A stretch of DNA of 64,000 bases, taken from positions 18,937,126 through 19,001,125 of the forward strand of contig NC_079224.1 of NCBI RefSeq assembly GCF_029633865.1. Direction: 5' to 3'. The stretch comes from Lampris incognitus. Its lineage: Eukaryota > Chordata > Actinopteri > Lampriformes > Lampridae. The notes under the pieces were generated by a model, which saw nothing but the letters and a program-made list of their open reading frames with translations, did no database searches and had not been told where the DNA came from. The position numbers and the translations under genes were made by a program. Below, one piece after another: positions 20,885-31,469 of this stretch (position 1 is the stretch's first letter; each line of letters begins with the position of its first letter).

Positions 20885-23800
20885 TTACGCAGAAGATTTT
20901 TTTACAATCTTCACGGCCGACTCGGCCTTGCCATTCGCTTTCGGGTGTCTGGGAGAGGAGGTCACGTGCTCAAATTCCCACTCAGAAGCGAACCGTGTGA
21001 ACTGAGCTGTGAACTGAGGGCCGTTGTCTGTAATAACCTTCTCTGGCTGACCATGTCGGGCGAACTGTGCCTTACATCGCTTGATGACTGTCTCTGCAGA
21101 CATGTCGGGTAGAAGCTCAATCTCCCAAAAATCGGAATAGTGGTCGACTATTAGGAGATAGTCTTTCTGTCTGAAGCTGAATAGGTCCATGCTCAAGACC
21201 TGCCATGGCCTGGTTGGTACTTCGTGAGAGAGCATGGTCTCCTTTTGCTGATTGTGGGCGTACACATTGCAGGTCGAGCAGCTGCTTACAAAGTCCTTTA
21301 TCTCTGACTGCATGTTGGGCCAGTACAATGTCTCTTGAGCGTGTCGGTAGCATGCATCACCCCCTATGTGACTTGAATGTATGCGCGTCAACATTTCTGG
21401 GCGGAGTGACTTTGGGATGATGACTTTTTGCCCCCGGAACAGAACTCCGTTCTGCACACTGATTTCATCCCTGAAGGGCCAGTACTCCCTAGCGATGAGG
21501 GGCGCTTCCTCCTTTACATCTGGCCAGCCCACGAGAACAGTGTTCTTCAGTGCCTGTAAGCATTCATCTCTGTCGGTGTGTCGTCTGATCTGCTCCAGCC
21601 GCTGGTTAGTCACATTCAGGTACTTTGCCTGGTTCACGTGCTGTATGTCTTCCTGCTCTTGTTGCAGAGAGCAGATAGCGTGTCGCTGATATGCAGTCCC
21701 TCTGCCGGAGCATCCAGCCGTAGCTCTGCTGAGCGTGTCGCTTATGAACATCTCTGGGCCTGGTTTGTAGATTACCCTCAGGTCGTAGTTCTGCAGAGTC
21801 ATGAGCATGCTCTGGAGTCTCTTGGGCGCATTGAGAAGTGGCTTGCTGAAAATAGAGATCAGAGGCTTATGGTCCGTCTCTGCTGTGATTGGGTCGCGGC
21901 CATATAGGTAATGGTGAAACCTCTGGCAGGCGAAGACGATACTGAGACACTCCTTCTCAATTTGTGCATAGTTTTTTTCGGTGGGGGTACGAGCCCTCGA
22001 GGCAAATGCGATGGGCTGACCTTCCTGCATGAGACAACAACCGAGACCGCTCTGGCTGGCGTCGCTCTGGATTGCGATTGGCTTAGTTACATCATAGTAG
22101 CGCAGGACGGGCATGGCTGTCGCCAGCGCCTTAAGCTCATGAACCGCCGCCTCGTGCTTAGGCAGCCAGTGCCAGGGTGTGTCCTTGTCCAACAGGCGTC
22201 GCAACGGCTCGCAGACAGTAGATAGATGAGGCATGAACTTGGCTAAATAGTTAGCGAAGCCAATGAGACGCTGCACGCCCTTGGCATCTGTTGGGTTCGG
22301 CATGTCAATAATGGCTCTCACCTTCTCTGGATCGGGCTTCAGTCCAGCAGATGAGAGAATGTGGCCATGAAACTGCACCTCAGCCACCTTGAACTGCAAC
22401 TTCTTCAGGCCGAGGCGAAGCTTGACCTCGCGGCAGCGTTCCATCAACGCCGCAAGCTTGACGTCGTGGTCGTCCCCAGCCTCCTTGTCTGTGTCCCCGC
22501 AGCCGATGACCAGGATATCGTCTGCAATGGGCTCAACGCCCTTCAGACCGGCGAGGAGCTCGTGCTGCTTGCGCTGATATACCTCGGGCGCCACCGATAC
22601 TCCAAATGGTAGCTTGAGCCACCGCTTCCTCCCCCAGGGGGTCCAGAACGTGGTCATGAGGCTACTCTCATAGTCCAGTTTGCATTGCAGGAATGCATCC
22701 CAAGCGTCCACTAACGTGAAGACTCTGGCCTTGGGCAATTTATACAAAATGTCCTCCAAGGTAGGCATGATGTAGTGAGAGCGCTTTAGGGCTTTGTTCA
22801 ATGGTTTAGGGTCAATGCATATTCTCAGCTTCTCCGGTTTTTTAACAATCACCATGTTGCTGATCCAATCTGTAGGATCTGTGACAGGCGCAAGGTGGCC
22901 GTCAGCCTCGTACTTGTCCAGCTGGGCTTTGACTGCTGCTTTCATAACGATTGGGACATTGCGAGGGGCACTCTGTACTGCAGCAACACTAGGATCAAGG
23001 TCAAAATGGACCTCCCCAGGCACGGATTCCACAGGGGAGTTGAACACGTCACTGTATCTGTTGATAAGCTGTTCTTTAGTTAGGGCTCCTGGTTGTGTGT
23101 GTTCCATTTTGAGCACATCCTCTGGAATTGTGAAATGCATGAGCCCTAAGCGTTCACAGGTGGAGCCTGACAGAAGAGGATGTTGGCTGGTCCTCACTAT
23201 TTCGAATGAGAGCTTGTGTGTTTGGCCTCTCACAGTACAGTCAGTCTCAAAGGTGCCCATAGAGCTCAGTGTTTCCCCCGAATACAGCTTCAGTCTGGTG
23301 TCACTCGGGCGGAGAGGTGTGTTTGGGGCCAGCCTTTTCTTGTCTTGAAAGCCCATTACATTGCAGGTGGCTCCAGAGTCCAGCTGACATTGTTGTGGCT
23401 TGTCGTGGAGTTTCAGAGTCACAAACCACTTCTTTCCTTTGGTGTGCACTGCGCCGATTGACTCAAACATGTACAGATCATCTGCATCATTACTATGCTC
23501 TGGGGGTTCTTCTGTGTATTCCACACAGTTTACCTTGCCCTCAGCATGCCCCTTTTTGCTCTTTAAGCACACTTTAGAAAAGTGATTAAGTGTCCCACAT
23601 GACCTACATTGTTTGCCGAAGGCCGGGCAATGCTCTCTGCCCCTTGAATGCGAGCTGCCACAATATTTGCAATTGCCTGCATCTCCTGCTGTTCTGGGTG
23701 GATTGCTCTGTTTCCATTGGTTTTGTCTGGGTTGCCTAGAAACGGCATGCACTGCCTCCGGCTGCGGTGTTGTTGCAAACTCCATTGCTCTCATACGGAT

Positions 23801-24424
23801 GTCAGTTTGCTCTGCTGCGCGACACATGTCAATAGCTGTGACCATGTTCAAATCCTTCTCTCTCAACAGCCTGCGCCTAACGGCCTCGCTTGCAACTCCC
23901 AGGACTATCTTATCACGGATCATTTCATCTTTCAACTGTCCATACTCACAGGTTGCTGCCCTCTCTCTCAGTCTCGTCACAAAGGTATCAAACGATTCTC
24001 CTTCCTCCTGCTTGCAACTCCCGAAAATGTACCTCTCGTATATTGTGTTTTTTGCTGGCTTGAAGTATTTCCCCAACTCTCTCAGTATGGCGTCAGGATC
24101 CCCTTGATCATCTTCTGAGAGGTTCAGATTGTGGCGGTAAATATGCCTGCATTCACTTCCCATCACACTTCTTAGAGTAGCCGCTTGTATTTTCTTGTCC
24201 TTGCCAAGTATGCCCGTGACGAGGACGTAGTCTTCATATTCGGCCCGAAAAATGTCCCAATTGACACTCCAATCGCCTGTGAAGCTCATCGGGGACGGTG
24301 GTGGAATATTCACGTTAGCTGCCATTGTATGTGATGCTATCGGCGCCGGTAATGCTAGCGTTAGCTCCTCTGTGACAACGTCTTCAGCAGAAGTACTTTG
24401 CTCTGAATCGGAATCCTCCGACAT
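20885..24424 (-). CDS. Gag-Pol polyprotein of the gypsy element
   Basis: 1179 codons from ATG at 24424. Order: acidic N-terminus, gag capsid-like region (about residues 50-210), zinc finger motifs (CKYCGSSHSRGREHC then CRSCGTLNHFSKVC, about 255-290), and aspartic protease LDSGATCNV (about 350). Reverse transcriptase follows with TLVDAWDAFLQCKLD and the catalytic IADDILVIG, then RNase H (IQSDASQSGLGCCL, AETDHKPL). Integrase has an HHCC module (HSSHIGGD...CSTCNVY) and DDE core pieces MDLFSF, ITDNGPQF and ANGKAE. The frame ends early at TAA just after a 7-A run (about 20910). The rest of integrase continues in another frame at 20254-20850. The single break may be a mutation or a homopolymer error. 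Confidence 0.9.
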   Translation of the reverse strand: MSEDSDSEQSTSAEDVVTEELTLALPAPIASHTMAANVNIPPPSPMSFTGDWSVNWDIFRAEYEDYVLVTGILGKDKKIQAATLRSVMGSECRHIYRHNLNLSEDDQGDPDAILRELGKYFKPAKNTIYERYIFGSCKQEEGESFDTFVTRLRERAATCEYGQLKDEMIRDKIVLGVASEAVRRRLLREKDLNMVTAIDMCRAAEQTDIRMRAMEFATTPQPEAVHAVSRQPRQNQWKQSNPPRTAGDAGNCKYCGSSHSRGREHCPAFGKQCRSCGTLNHFSKVCLKSKKGHAEGKVNCVEYTEEPPEHSNDADDLYMFESIGAVHTKGKKWFVTLKLHDKPQQCQLDSGATCNVMGFQDKKRLAPNTPLRPSDTRLKLYSGETLSSMGTFETDCTVRGQTHKLSFEIVRTSQHPLLSGSTCERLGLMHFTIPEDVLKMEHTQPGALTKEQLINRYSDVFNSPVESVPGEVHFDLDPSVAAVQSAPRNVPIVMKAAVKAQLDKYEADGHLAPVTDPTDWISNMVIVKKPEKLRICIDPKPLNKALKRSHYIMPTLEDILYKLPKARVFTLVDAWDAFLQCKLDYESSLMTTFWTPWGRKRWLKLPFGVSVAPEVYQRKQHELLAGLKGVEPIADDILVIGCGDTDKEAGDDHDVKLAALMERCREVKLRLGLKKLQFKVAEVQFHGHILSSAGLKPDPEKVRAIIDMPNPTDAKGVQRLIGFANYLAKFMPHLSTVCEPLRRLLDKDTPWHWLPKHEAAVHELKALATAMPVLRYYDVTKPIAIQSDASQSGLGCCLMQEGQPIAFASRARTPTEKNYAQIEKECLSIVFACQRFHHYLYGRDPITAETDHKPLISIFSKPLLNAPKRLQSMLMTLQNYDLRVIYKPGPEMFISDTLSRATAGCSGRGTAYQRHAICSLQQEQEDIQHVNQAKYLNVTNQRLEQIRRHTDRDECLQALKNTVLVGWPDVKEEAPLIAREYWPFRDEISVQNGVLFRGQKVIIPKSLRPEMLTRIHSSHIGGDACYRHAQETLYWPNMQSEIKDFVSSCSTCNVYAHNQQKETMLSHEVPTRPWQVLSMDLFSFRQKDYLLIVDHYSDFWEIELLPDMSAETVIKRCKAQFARHGQPEKVITDNGPQFTAQFTRFASEWEFEHVTSSPRHPKANGKAESAVKIVKKSSA

Positions 24425-24482
24425 GTGACCTACTCAGGCCTACAAACTTAAACATGCGAGCTAGTAAAATAAGAAATAAGTT

Positions 24483-24500
24483 CTCCGACTTCTGACACCA
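24483..24500 (-). other. primer binding site of the complete gypsy
   Basis: TGGTGTCAGAAGTCGGAG lies immediately after the 5' LTR. The tRNA primer was not identified. Confidence 0.75.
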
Positions 24501-24660
24501 TGTTTCAGTAGGCTATCTTATAAAGAATGACACACACACGAGTTGCTCAGTGCAGCCAAGTATCTTCAAAGTGATGTAACATGTTCCTGAGCGCGGGTCA
24601 TGTGTATCTAAGGTAAACTAGTGGATAGCCGATGGCATCGATCTATCTAGACCCGTAACA
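24501..24660 (-). repeat. 5' LTR of the complete gypsy
   Basis: 160 bp, followed on the - strand by the PBS and then, about 77 bp from the LTR, the gag start codon at 24424. Confidence 0.95.
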
Positions 24661-24665
24661 ATTAC

Positions 24666-26780
24666 CTCGGTTCCTGCTCGGCTGCCGTGTCTTGCATTTT
24701 TGTCTATGGTTTATGTCTGGAAAGCATCGTGTCTATGGAAGTACCATCATGAGTCGCCGCTTTACTCCAGGAGGACTACATTTGCCAACATTCTGCCAAC
24801 ATTCCAAGAGGATATACTGGTTTCAAATGTGTAAGTAATTTGTGATTTTGGGCTATAGCTATACAAATAAAATGGACTTGACTTGATCGCCACCCTGGGG
24901 AAATACACCTAGCACAGGGAGACGGAGACGAGGGGTGCTCTCCAGGTTCAGCAGACGGCCCTATCAGCCCCCACTGCCGGCACTGATCTTATCCAATGTG
25001 CGATCCTTCAGAAATAAAATGGATGAACTTCTGTCTTTAGACAAACCGACAGATACTACAGAGACTGCTCAGCCTTCTGCTTTACCGAGACATGGCAGGA
25101 TCAAGTGGTAACCCCCCGGCTTCACTATCTTCAGAGCCGACAGGTCAGTCAATTTATCCCACGAGTCAATCAGAGCAGGTGTAAGAACTAAAATTCCTTC
25201 CTCGCTGCTGCTCTTATGATCTTGGATTCGTCAGTTTGAAATGCAGCCCATATTACCTCCCGAGAGAACTCGCTTCAATCCTATTAGTCGGTGTTTACAT
25301 TCCACCACAAGCTAATGCTAACACGGCGATTAGCGAACTCTCGCAACACGTTTCCCCTGTTGAAAACCCCAACCCCGACACGTCTGTCGTTATGTTAGGG
25401 GAATTCAAACATACGAACCTGTCCCTCGAACTCCCGAACTATAAGCAACAAGTCACTTGCCATAGCAGAGAAAACAAAACATTGGACCACTGCTCAACTT
25501 CGAATGCTTACCGTGCATTCCTGAGGGCTCCACTGGGGAAGTCTGACCACGCTGTGTTACTCCTTATCCGAAAATACATACAAAAACTTAAATCCATTAA
25601 GAAAACATCCAAATCTGTCAGGTCCTGGTCCATGGATGCCATTCAAACGCTTCGAGGGTGCTTTGAGAATGCACTAATTGAAATATATTTTAGTGCAGCT
25701 TGCGACTATCTTGATGAACTCACTGACACAGTGACGTCATACACCAAGTTCTGCATCCCTACCAAAACAGTGACATTGTATGGCAATAAAAAAAAACTTC
25801 GCTCTCCAAAGAATTACACCTCCTACACAAAGAAAATAACTGGGCATACAAAAACGGAAACGGATAAACACAGAGCAGCCAAGTATAAGTTGCAAGATGC
25901 AGTAAGAAAAGCAAAGTCCAGCTACGCAACAAAATTGGAAAAAATCTCTTCTACTAACAATATGGAAAAATGTTAAGGAAATGACAGACTACAAAAACGC
26001 CCCTGTTCCCCTCCAGATAATGACCATGACCTCCTAGATAAGTTAAATGGGTTTTATGCAAGGTTTGAAAAACCTATTCCACCAGCCATCCCCCCAACTC
26101 CCACTCCAATGCCACCATTCTGCATCCAGGAGGATGAGGTGAGAGCAACGTTCAAGAAGCTGAACATTAGGAAAGCAGCAGGGTCAGACAGCATCAGTCC
26201 TGCTTTGTTGAGCCACTGTGCAGAACAATTGGCCCCAACATTTTCCACCATATTTAACACCTCTCTAAGCCGTAGTCCCACTGTGTTTCAAACTCTATAC
26301 AATCATTCCTGTGCCAAAGTCTTCAAAGATCACTTGCCTCAATGACTTCAGACCAGTTGCCCTAACATCTGTGGCCATGAAAGCATTTGAGCGTCTCATT
26401 CTGTCATACTTGAAGTCTTGCACCTCCCCAATGATTGACCCATATCAATTTGCCTATCAAGCCAACCAGTCTGTTGAGGATGCAGTTAGCATAGTCCTCC
26501 ACCATGCCTTGCAACACTTGGAATTACCAAACACCTACGCACGCATCCTGTTCATAGACTTTAGTTCCGCCTTCAACTCCATCAACCCACTCAAACTCTT
26601 TAGCATACTCTTGGATATGAACATTGACCCAGCCATATGCCACAGGATTCGGAGCTTCCTGTGGAACAGGCCACAGAGGGTGAAAGTTAATAACCTAACC
26701 TCACACCCTCAGTACAGGTGCTCCTCAGGGCTGTTTTCTCTCCCCCTGGCTCGTCTCACTTTACACCACCTACTTTACAT
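24666..26780 (+). pseudogene. L2/Maui-type LINE, endonuclease and partial reverse transcriptase
   Basis: After a 5' region, 24950-25080 encodes the PLPALILSNVRSFRNKMDEL motif that opens the endonuclease of L2/CR1-group elements. 25236-25976 continues the endonuclease (LLVGVYIPPQANAN, VVMLGEFKH, GKSDHAVLLLI). 26109-26750 has reverse transcriptase ([28 protein letters not shown], then FERLI, and [13 protein letters not shown]). The piece stops near 26780, next to the opposite-strand LINE end. Stops and frameshifts occur throughout. A CTATACAAATAAAATGGACTT segment at 24861-24881 looks like an inserted LINE tail. Confidence 0.75.
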
Positions 26781-26875
26781 CCAAAGAGAGTTTCTTTGTG
26801 CTTTAGCTGCTGCAAAAGCAGCACATCTCTCTCATTTAATCAGTATTAAAAAACATAATTCCAGATTTCTCTTTG

Positions 26876-29340
26876 ACTACTACTTTCGGCTGCTCCCGTT
26901 AGGGGTCGCCACAGTGGAACCTCTGTTTCCATCTCTTCCTGTCCTCTGCATCTTCCTCTGTCACGCCAGCCACCTGCATGTCTTCCCTCACCACATCCAT
27001 AAACCTGTGTGGCCGTCCTCTTTTCCTCTTCCCTGGCAGCTCCATATTCAGCATCCTTCTGCCAATATACCCAGCATCTCTCCTCCGCACATGTTCAACC
27101 CATCTCAATCTTGCCTCTCTTGCTTTGTCTCCAAACCATCCAACCTGAGCTGTCCCTTTAATACACTCATTCCCAATTCTGTCCTTCATCACTCCCTATG
27201 AAAATCTTAGTATCTTCAACTTTGCCACTTCCAGCCCCGCCTCTTGTCTTTTTGTCAGTACCACTGTCTCCAAACCATACAACATTGCTGGTCTCACTAC
27301 CATCTTGTAAACCTTCCCTTTAACTCTTGCTGGTACCCTTCTGTCGCAAATCACTCCTGACACTCTTCTCCGCCCTGCCTGCACTCACCTTCACCTCCTC
27401 TTCCGCACTCCCCATTACTTTGAACAGTTGACCCCAAGTAATTAAACTCATCCACCTTCATCACTTCTACTGCTTGCATCCTCACCATTCCGCTGTCCTC
27501 CCTCTCGTTCACGCTTAGGTATTCCATCTTGCTCCTACTGACTTTAATTCATTTTCTCTCCAGTGCATCTCTCCACATCTCAAGGCTCTCCTCAACCCGC
27601 ACCCTACTCTCACTACAGATCACAATGTCATCTGCAAACATCATAGTCCACGGAGACTCCTGCTTGATCTCATCCGTCAAACTGTCTATTACCATCGTAA
27701 ATGAGAAAGGGCTCAGAGTCTATCCTTGATGTAATTCCACCTCCACCTTGACCCCATCCGTCATTCCTACCACACACCTCATCACTAGTCACACTGCCCT
27801 CATACATATCCTGCACCACTGTTACATACTTCTCTGCCACTCCCGACTTCCTCATACAATACTATGCCTCCTCTCTCGGCACCCTGTCATATGCTTTCTC
27901 TAAATCCACAAAGACACAATATAACTCCTTCTGGCCTTCTCTACTTCTCCTTCAACATTCTCAAAGCAAACATCGCATCTGTAGTGATCTTTCGTGGCAT
28001 GAAACCATACTGCTGCTCGCTGATCATCACCTCTCCTCTTAACCTAGCTTCCACTACTCTTTCCCATATCTTCATGCTGTGGCTGATCAATTTTTTACCT
28101 CTGTAGTTGCTACAGTTCTGCACATCACCCATATTCTTGAAAATCGGAACCAGTATGCTTCTTCTCCGCTCCTCAGGCATCCTCTCACTTTCCAAGATTG
28201 AGTTAAACAATCTAGTTAAAAACTCCACTGCCATCTCTCCTAAACACCTCTATGCCTCCACAGGTACTATATCATCTGGACCAACCGCCTTTCCACTCTT
28301 TAAAGCTGCCCTCACTTCTTCCTTGCTAATCCACCAAACTTCCTGATTCCCTATCCCTTCATCCAACATTCTCTCTTTTTCATCATAATCAAAGTACTCC
28401 TCAAAGTACTCCTTCCCCCTTCTCAACACACTCTCCTCGCCTGTCAGCCAATTTCTATCTCTATCCTTCATCACCCTAACCTGCTGCACATCCTTCCCAG
28501 CTCGGTGCCTCTGTCTAGCCAATCAGTACAAGTCCTTTTCTCCTTCCTTAGTGTCTAACCTCTCATACGCCTCGCCATACGCCTTTTCCTTCACCACCTC
28601 TCTTCACTTTGTTATGGGTTTTTTTGGGGGGGTTTTCTCCCCAATTGTGTCTAGTCAATTACCCCACTCTTCCGAGCCATTCCGGTCACTGCTCCACCCC
28701 CTCTGCTGATTCGGAGAGGACTGCAGACTACTACATGCCTCCTCCGATACATGTGGAGTCACAGCCGCTTCTTTTCACCTGATAGCGAGGAGTTTCACCA
28801 GGAGGACATAGCACGTGGGAGGATCAAACTATCCTCCTCAGTTCCCCCTCCCCCTGAACAGGCGCCCTGACCAACCAGAGGAGGTGCTAGTGCAGCGACC
28901 AGGACACATACCCACATCCGGCTTCCCACCTGCAGACATGACCAATTGTGTCTGTAAGGATGCCTGACCAAGCCGGAGGTAACACGGGGATTCAAACCGG
29001 CGATCCCTGTGTGGGTAGGCAATGAAATAGACCGCCAGGCCACCCGGACACCCCTCTCTTCACCTTACACCGCATCTCCTTGTACTCCTGTCTACTTTCT
29101 TCATCTCTGACTATCCCACTTCTTTTGCAACCTCTTCTTCTGTATACTTTCCTGTACTTCCTCATTCCATCACAGTCTCCTTTTCTTCCTTCCTCTGTCC
29201 AGATGTCACACCAAGTACTCGCTGTCTCCCTCACTGTTTCTGCAGTGGTTGCCCAGCCATCTGGTAACTCTTCACTACCACCCCGTGCCTATCTTAACTC
29301 CTCCCTGAGCACCACACAACAGTCTAACCTCTATTGTATG
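26876..29340 (-). pseudogene. RTE-type LINE, degraded, interrupted by a SINE
   Basis: The 3' end is at about 26876: on the - strand the tail reads GGCGACCCCTAACGGGAGC and so on. Reverse transcriptase pieces run right to left: IFKNMGDVQNCSNYRG, then SHSMKIWERVVEARLRG, and then QQYGFMPRKITTDAMFALR (28234-27941). Next come VRPAMLYGLETVVLTKRQE (about 27300) and the C-terminal [19 protein letters not shown] stretch (27192-26899). The frame changes several times. Upstream, at 29064-29230, the part RQEYKEMRCKVKRGV... continues beyond a SINE at 28608-29052. It sits tail-to-break against the L2 copy. Confidence 0.75.
28608..29052 (-). repeat. SINE family B (B1), inserted in the RTE LINE
   Basis: 445 bp in reverse orientation. 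The head is at the right (GGATCGCCGGTTTGAATCCC, B-box) and the T-rich tail at the left. An exact 11-bp duplication, CCTCTCTTCAC, lies on both sides (28597-28607 and 29053-29063). Confidence 0.85.
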
Positions 29341-29399
29341 CCCTTGTGTCTTGGGGAGTGGTTGGGGCAGATGCGCTTCCTCATAGTATCGGAGCTCCA

Positions 29400-29585
29400 T
29401 TGATGATGGCTTTTTATAGTTGTCACGCATGCACTTAACTCAGAGTAAACATACTCAGAGTTGACTGATTGAACTAACTCAAGAGTTTTTGGTTTCAGAA
29501 CTGCTGGATTTTGACAGCTCCTTTAGTCAATCCAGGGTTCAGGTTTAAACTCAGAGCTTGTTAAACCTGCTTTTTGAAACAGGCC
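29400..29585 (+). repeat. MITE-like fragment ending TTTTTGAAACAGGCCCC
   Basis: The right end reads as an inverted terminal sequence, GGGGCCTGTTTCAAAAAGC on the - strand. AACTCAGAGT-type subrepeats lie inside. The left terminus was not found, so it may be partial. Confidence 0.4.
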
Positions 29586-29744
29586 CCAGTAGCTTTTCAA
29601 GCACTTTTCTATCATTATGCAAGTGGTTGACAGAAGGTAAAACTACTAGATGTGTTGTATTCTCTGTATGTTAGAGGACCTGACATGCTGGTTTATGCCC
29701 AGTTAAGTCTAAATAGAACAGTGACAGTTCTTAGGAATAAATTA

Positions 29745-29993
29745 TGACGGCACAGTGAGTCCTGGGTTCGAGTTCCGGGGTAGTCGAACCTTGGGGGTTG
29801 TCCTCTGTGTGGAGTTTGCATGTTCTCCCTGTGTCTGCGTGGGTTTCCTCCCACAGTCCAAAGACATGTAGGTCAGGTGAATCGGCCATACTGTGATGGC
29901 CTGCCGCCCGATGACTGCTGGGATAAGCCCCAGCATCCCCGCAACCCTGAATGCAGGATAAGCGGTTTGGATAATGGTGGATGGATGGAATCA
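29745..29993 (+). repeat. SINE family A (A3), internally deleted
   Basis: It has GTCCTGGGTTCGAGTTCCGG, GTTTGCATGTTCTCCCTGTG and the GATAAGCGGTTTGGATAATG tail. The CTAGGTGTG-GGCCCTG part is missing. Confidence 0.8.
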
Positions 29994-31469
29994 ATGATTG
30001 GATAAACTGAACTCAGCTCTGACCAATTTATGTTGGTGGCCATGAGGAAGTTGTCTATGCCGTCATATTTTATGCAATAAATAATCATTTCGCCTTAAAC
30101 TCAGGTGCTGGCTTGAAAGTCAGAGGAATTTCTATTAGAATACCCAAATGGTAAAGCATGACCGCAGTCACAGTTCACCCATGTGGTCTCTGTTATGGTG
30201 GTGTATGGTTCACAAACAACATTTAAAGCAATGCTAAATTTCTACTGAGAAAAAAGAAAGAGTTTGTGCTTGATGTTTTATCAGATTTACAAAATAGAGA
30301 AAGAAGTATACTCGGATGACTTTACCTGAAAAGTGAAACCTTGTTTAAAAATACATACATCCTCACAATGAAAAAAGGTTAAAAGGTAGAACCAGTAGGA
30401 TTTGTCGGTTGCGGTTCGTAAACAACATTCAAAGTTGGCCCCTCCGCAATGACACCAGAAGGACACGCTCCCTGACCACAGTTACCAGAACACATCCCAG
30501 TGTACAGGCCAACTCCACGTCGCTCTTCATCCCCATCCTCCCCTTCAGTGCTCGCCAGCGGGGGAAAGCCAGCCCCAGATTCACTGTCGTTTTGGAATGA
30601 GCTTAGTCCGCTTGGTGTTTTGCCTCGCTGTATTTGCGTCTTTTCAACACAGTGTCCACCATTGTCGTAGCTTCCTCTTGAATGCGTGCTTACAATCTCG
30701 ATCTGGCACCTGGTCGCTACATTTTTATAGAGTCCCACTGGCCAAAGGTTAACGCCCAGAAACGTCCCATACACAGCAACATAAGAAAATACAGGCAGAG
30801 GACAGGGTCTCTGCAGATACAGACACCACCACACACGTCTAGTGGGTCATAAGTGATGATTGAGAGGGATTACTTTTGTTTGTCTATACAGTGATTTGTA
30901 GGAAAATCCAACTCATTCTACCTTTAAAGTAAGGAACCTCTGGATGTTTGTTTAAAAGTCATAAAATAAGCATTCAGTGATCAATGAAAACATACAAGTT
31001 ACAAGACTAACCAGAACTATGGGATATGAGCAGTTTAGAAAAAAAACCCATAGCCATTACACAGTGAACGTGGTGTTATAGTATTGCAGCTGATGCGAGC
31101 CCATTAAAACGGGCCTTCCACAACAATCCCTGTGAAGCCATTTCCTTTGCTTAACATGTAGCATTACGTTGTTAATTGAGTGTGTATGTCTACCCGCTCC
31201 ACAAGAAAAACCCTATTTGTAGATGGTGGTCTCCTTTAATAAATTGCTGCTGTTGTCCCTCGTGGAAGACGTGGCGTTTGTCTCGTAACTTCCGGAATGA
31301 TGCTTATCAGTTCCTCATGAACTAAAACCGCAAAATCCTTTTCGATATTAAAAACATATATAAAGTCCAATTAAAAAAAAAACTGACGTCTTCTGGATAT
31401 CAGGCCAGTAGTGGACTAGAGACTACTGTTGTTGTTTCACAGAGGGGAAACATGACGACTGGAGACCTC
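29994..31469. other. no recognised gene; includes the plcd1 3' UTR and probable dispersed repeats
   Basis: 30206-30222 and 30413-30428 share GGTTC-AAACAACATT-type sequence. 30855-30935 resembles a common fish repeat end (GTGATTTGTAGGAAAATCC). The part next to 31470 should be plcd1 3' UTR on the - strand. An ATTAAA on that strand near 31235-31240 is a weak poly(A) signal candidate. Confidence 0.35.

Larger units (their letters stand above)
19894..24660 (-). mobile_element. complete Ty3/gypsy LTR retrotransposon, recent insertion
   Basis: The two 160-bp LTRs (19894-20053 and 24501-24660) are identical by eye. Exact ATTAC duplications flank the element (19889-19893 and 24661-24665). On the - strand the PBS TGGTGTCAGAAGTCGGAG directly follows the 5' LTR (24500 downward). 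The purine tract CTTGGAAAAGGAGGA (about 20068-20054) directly precedes the 3' LTR. Total length is 4767 bp. It carries a single gag-pol frame interrupted once near the integrase C-terminus. No envelope frame is present. Identical LTRs imply insertion too recent for visible divergence. Confidence 0.95.

Noticed and set aside
30379-30834. 151-codon open frame on the - strand
   Set aside because: No domain recognised; it overlaps sequence that looks like a dispersed repeat. Not called as a gene.
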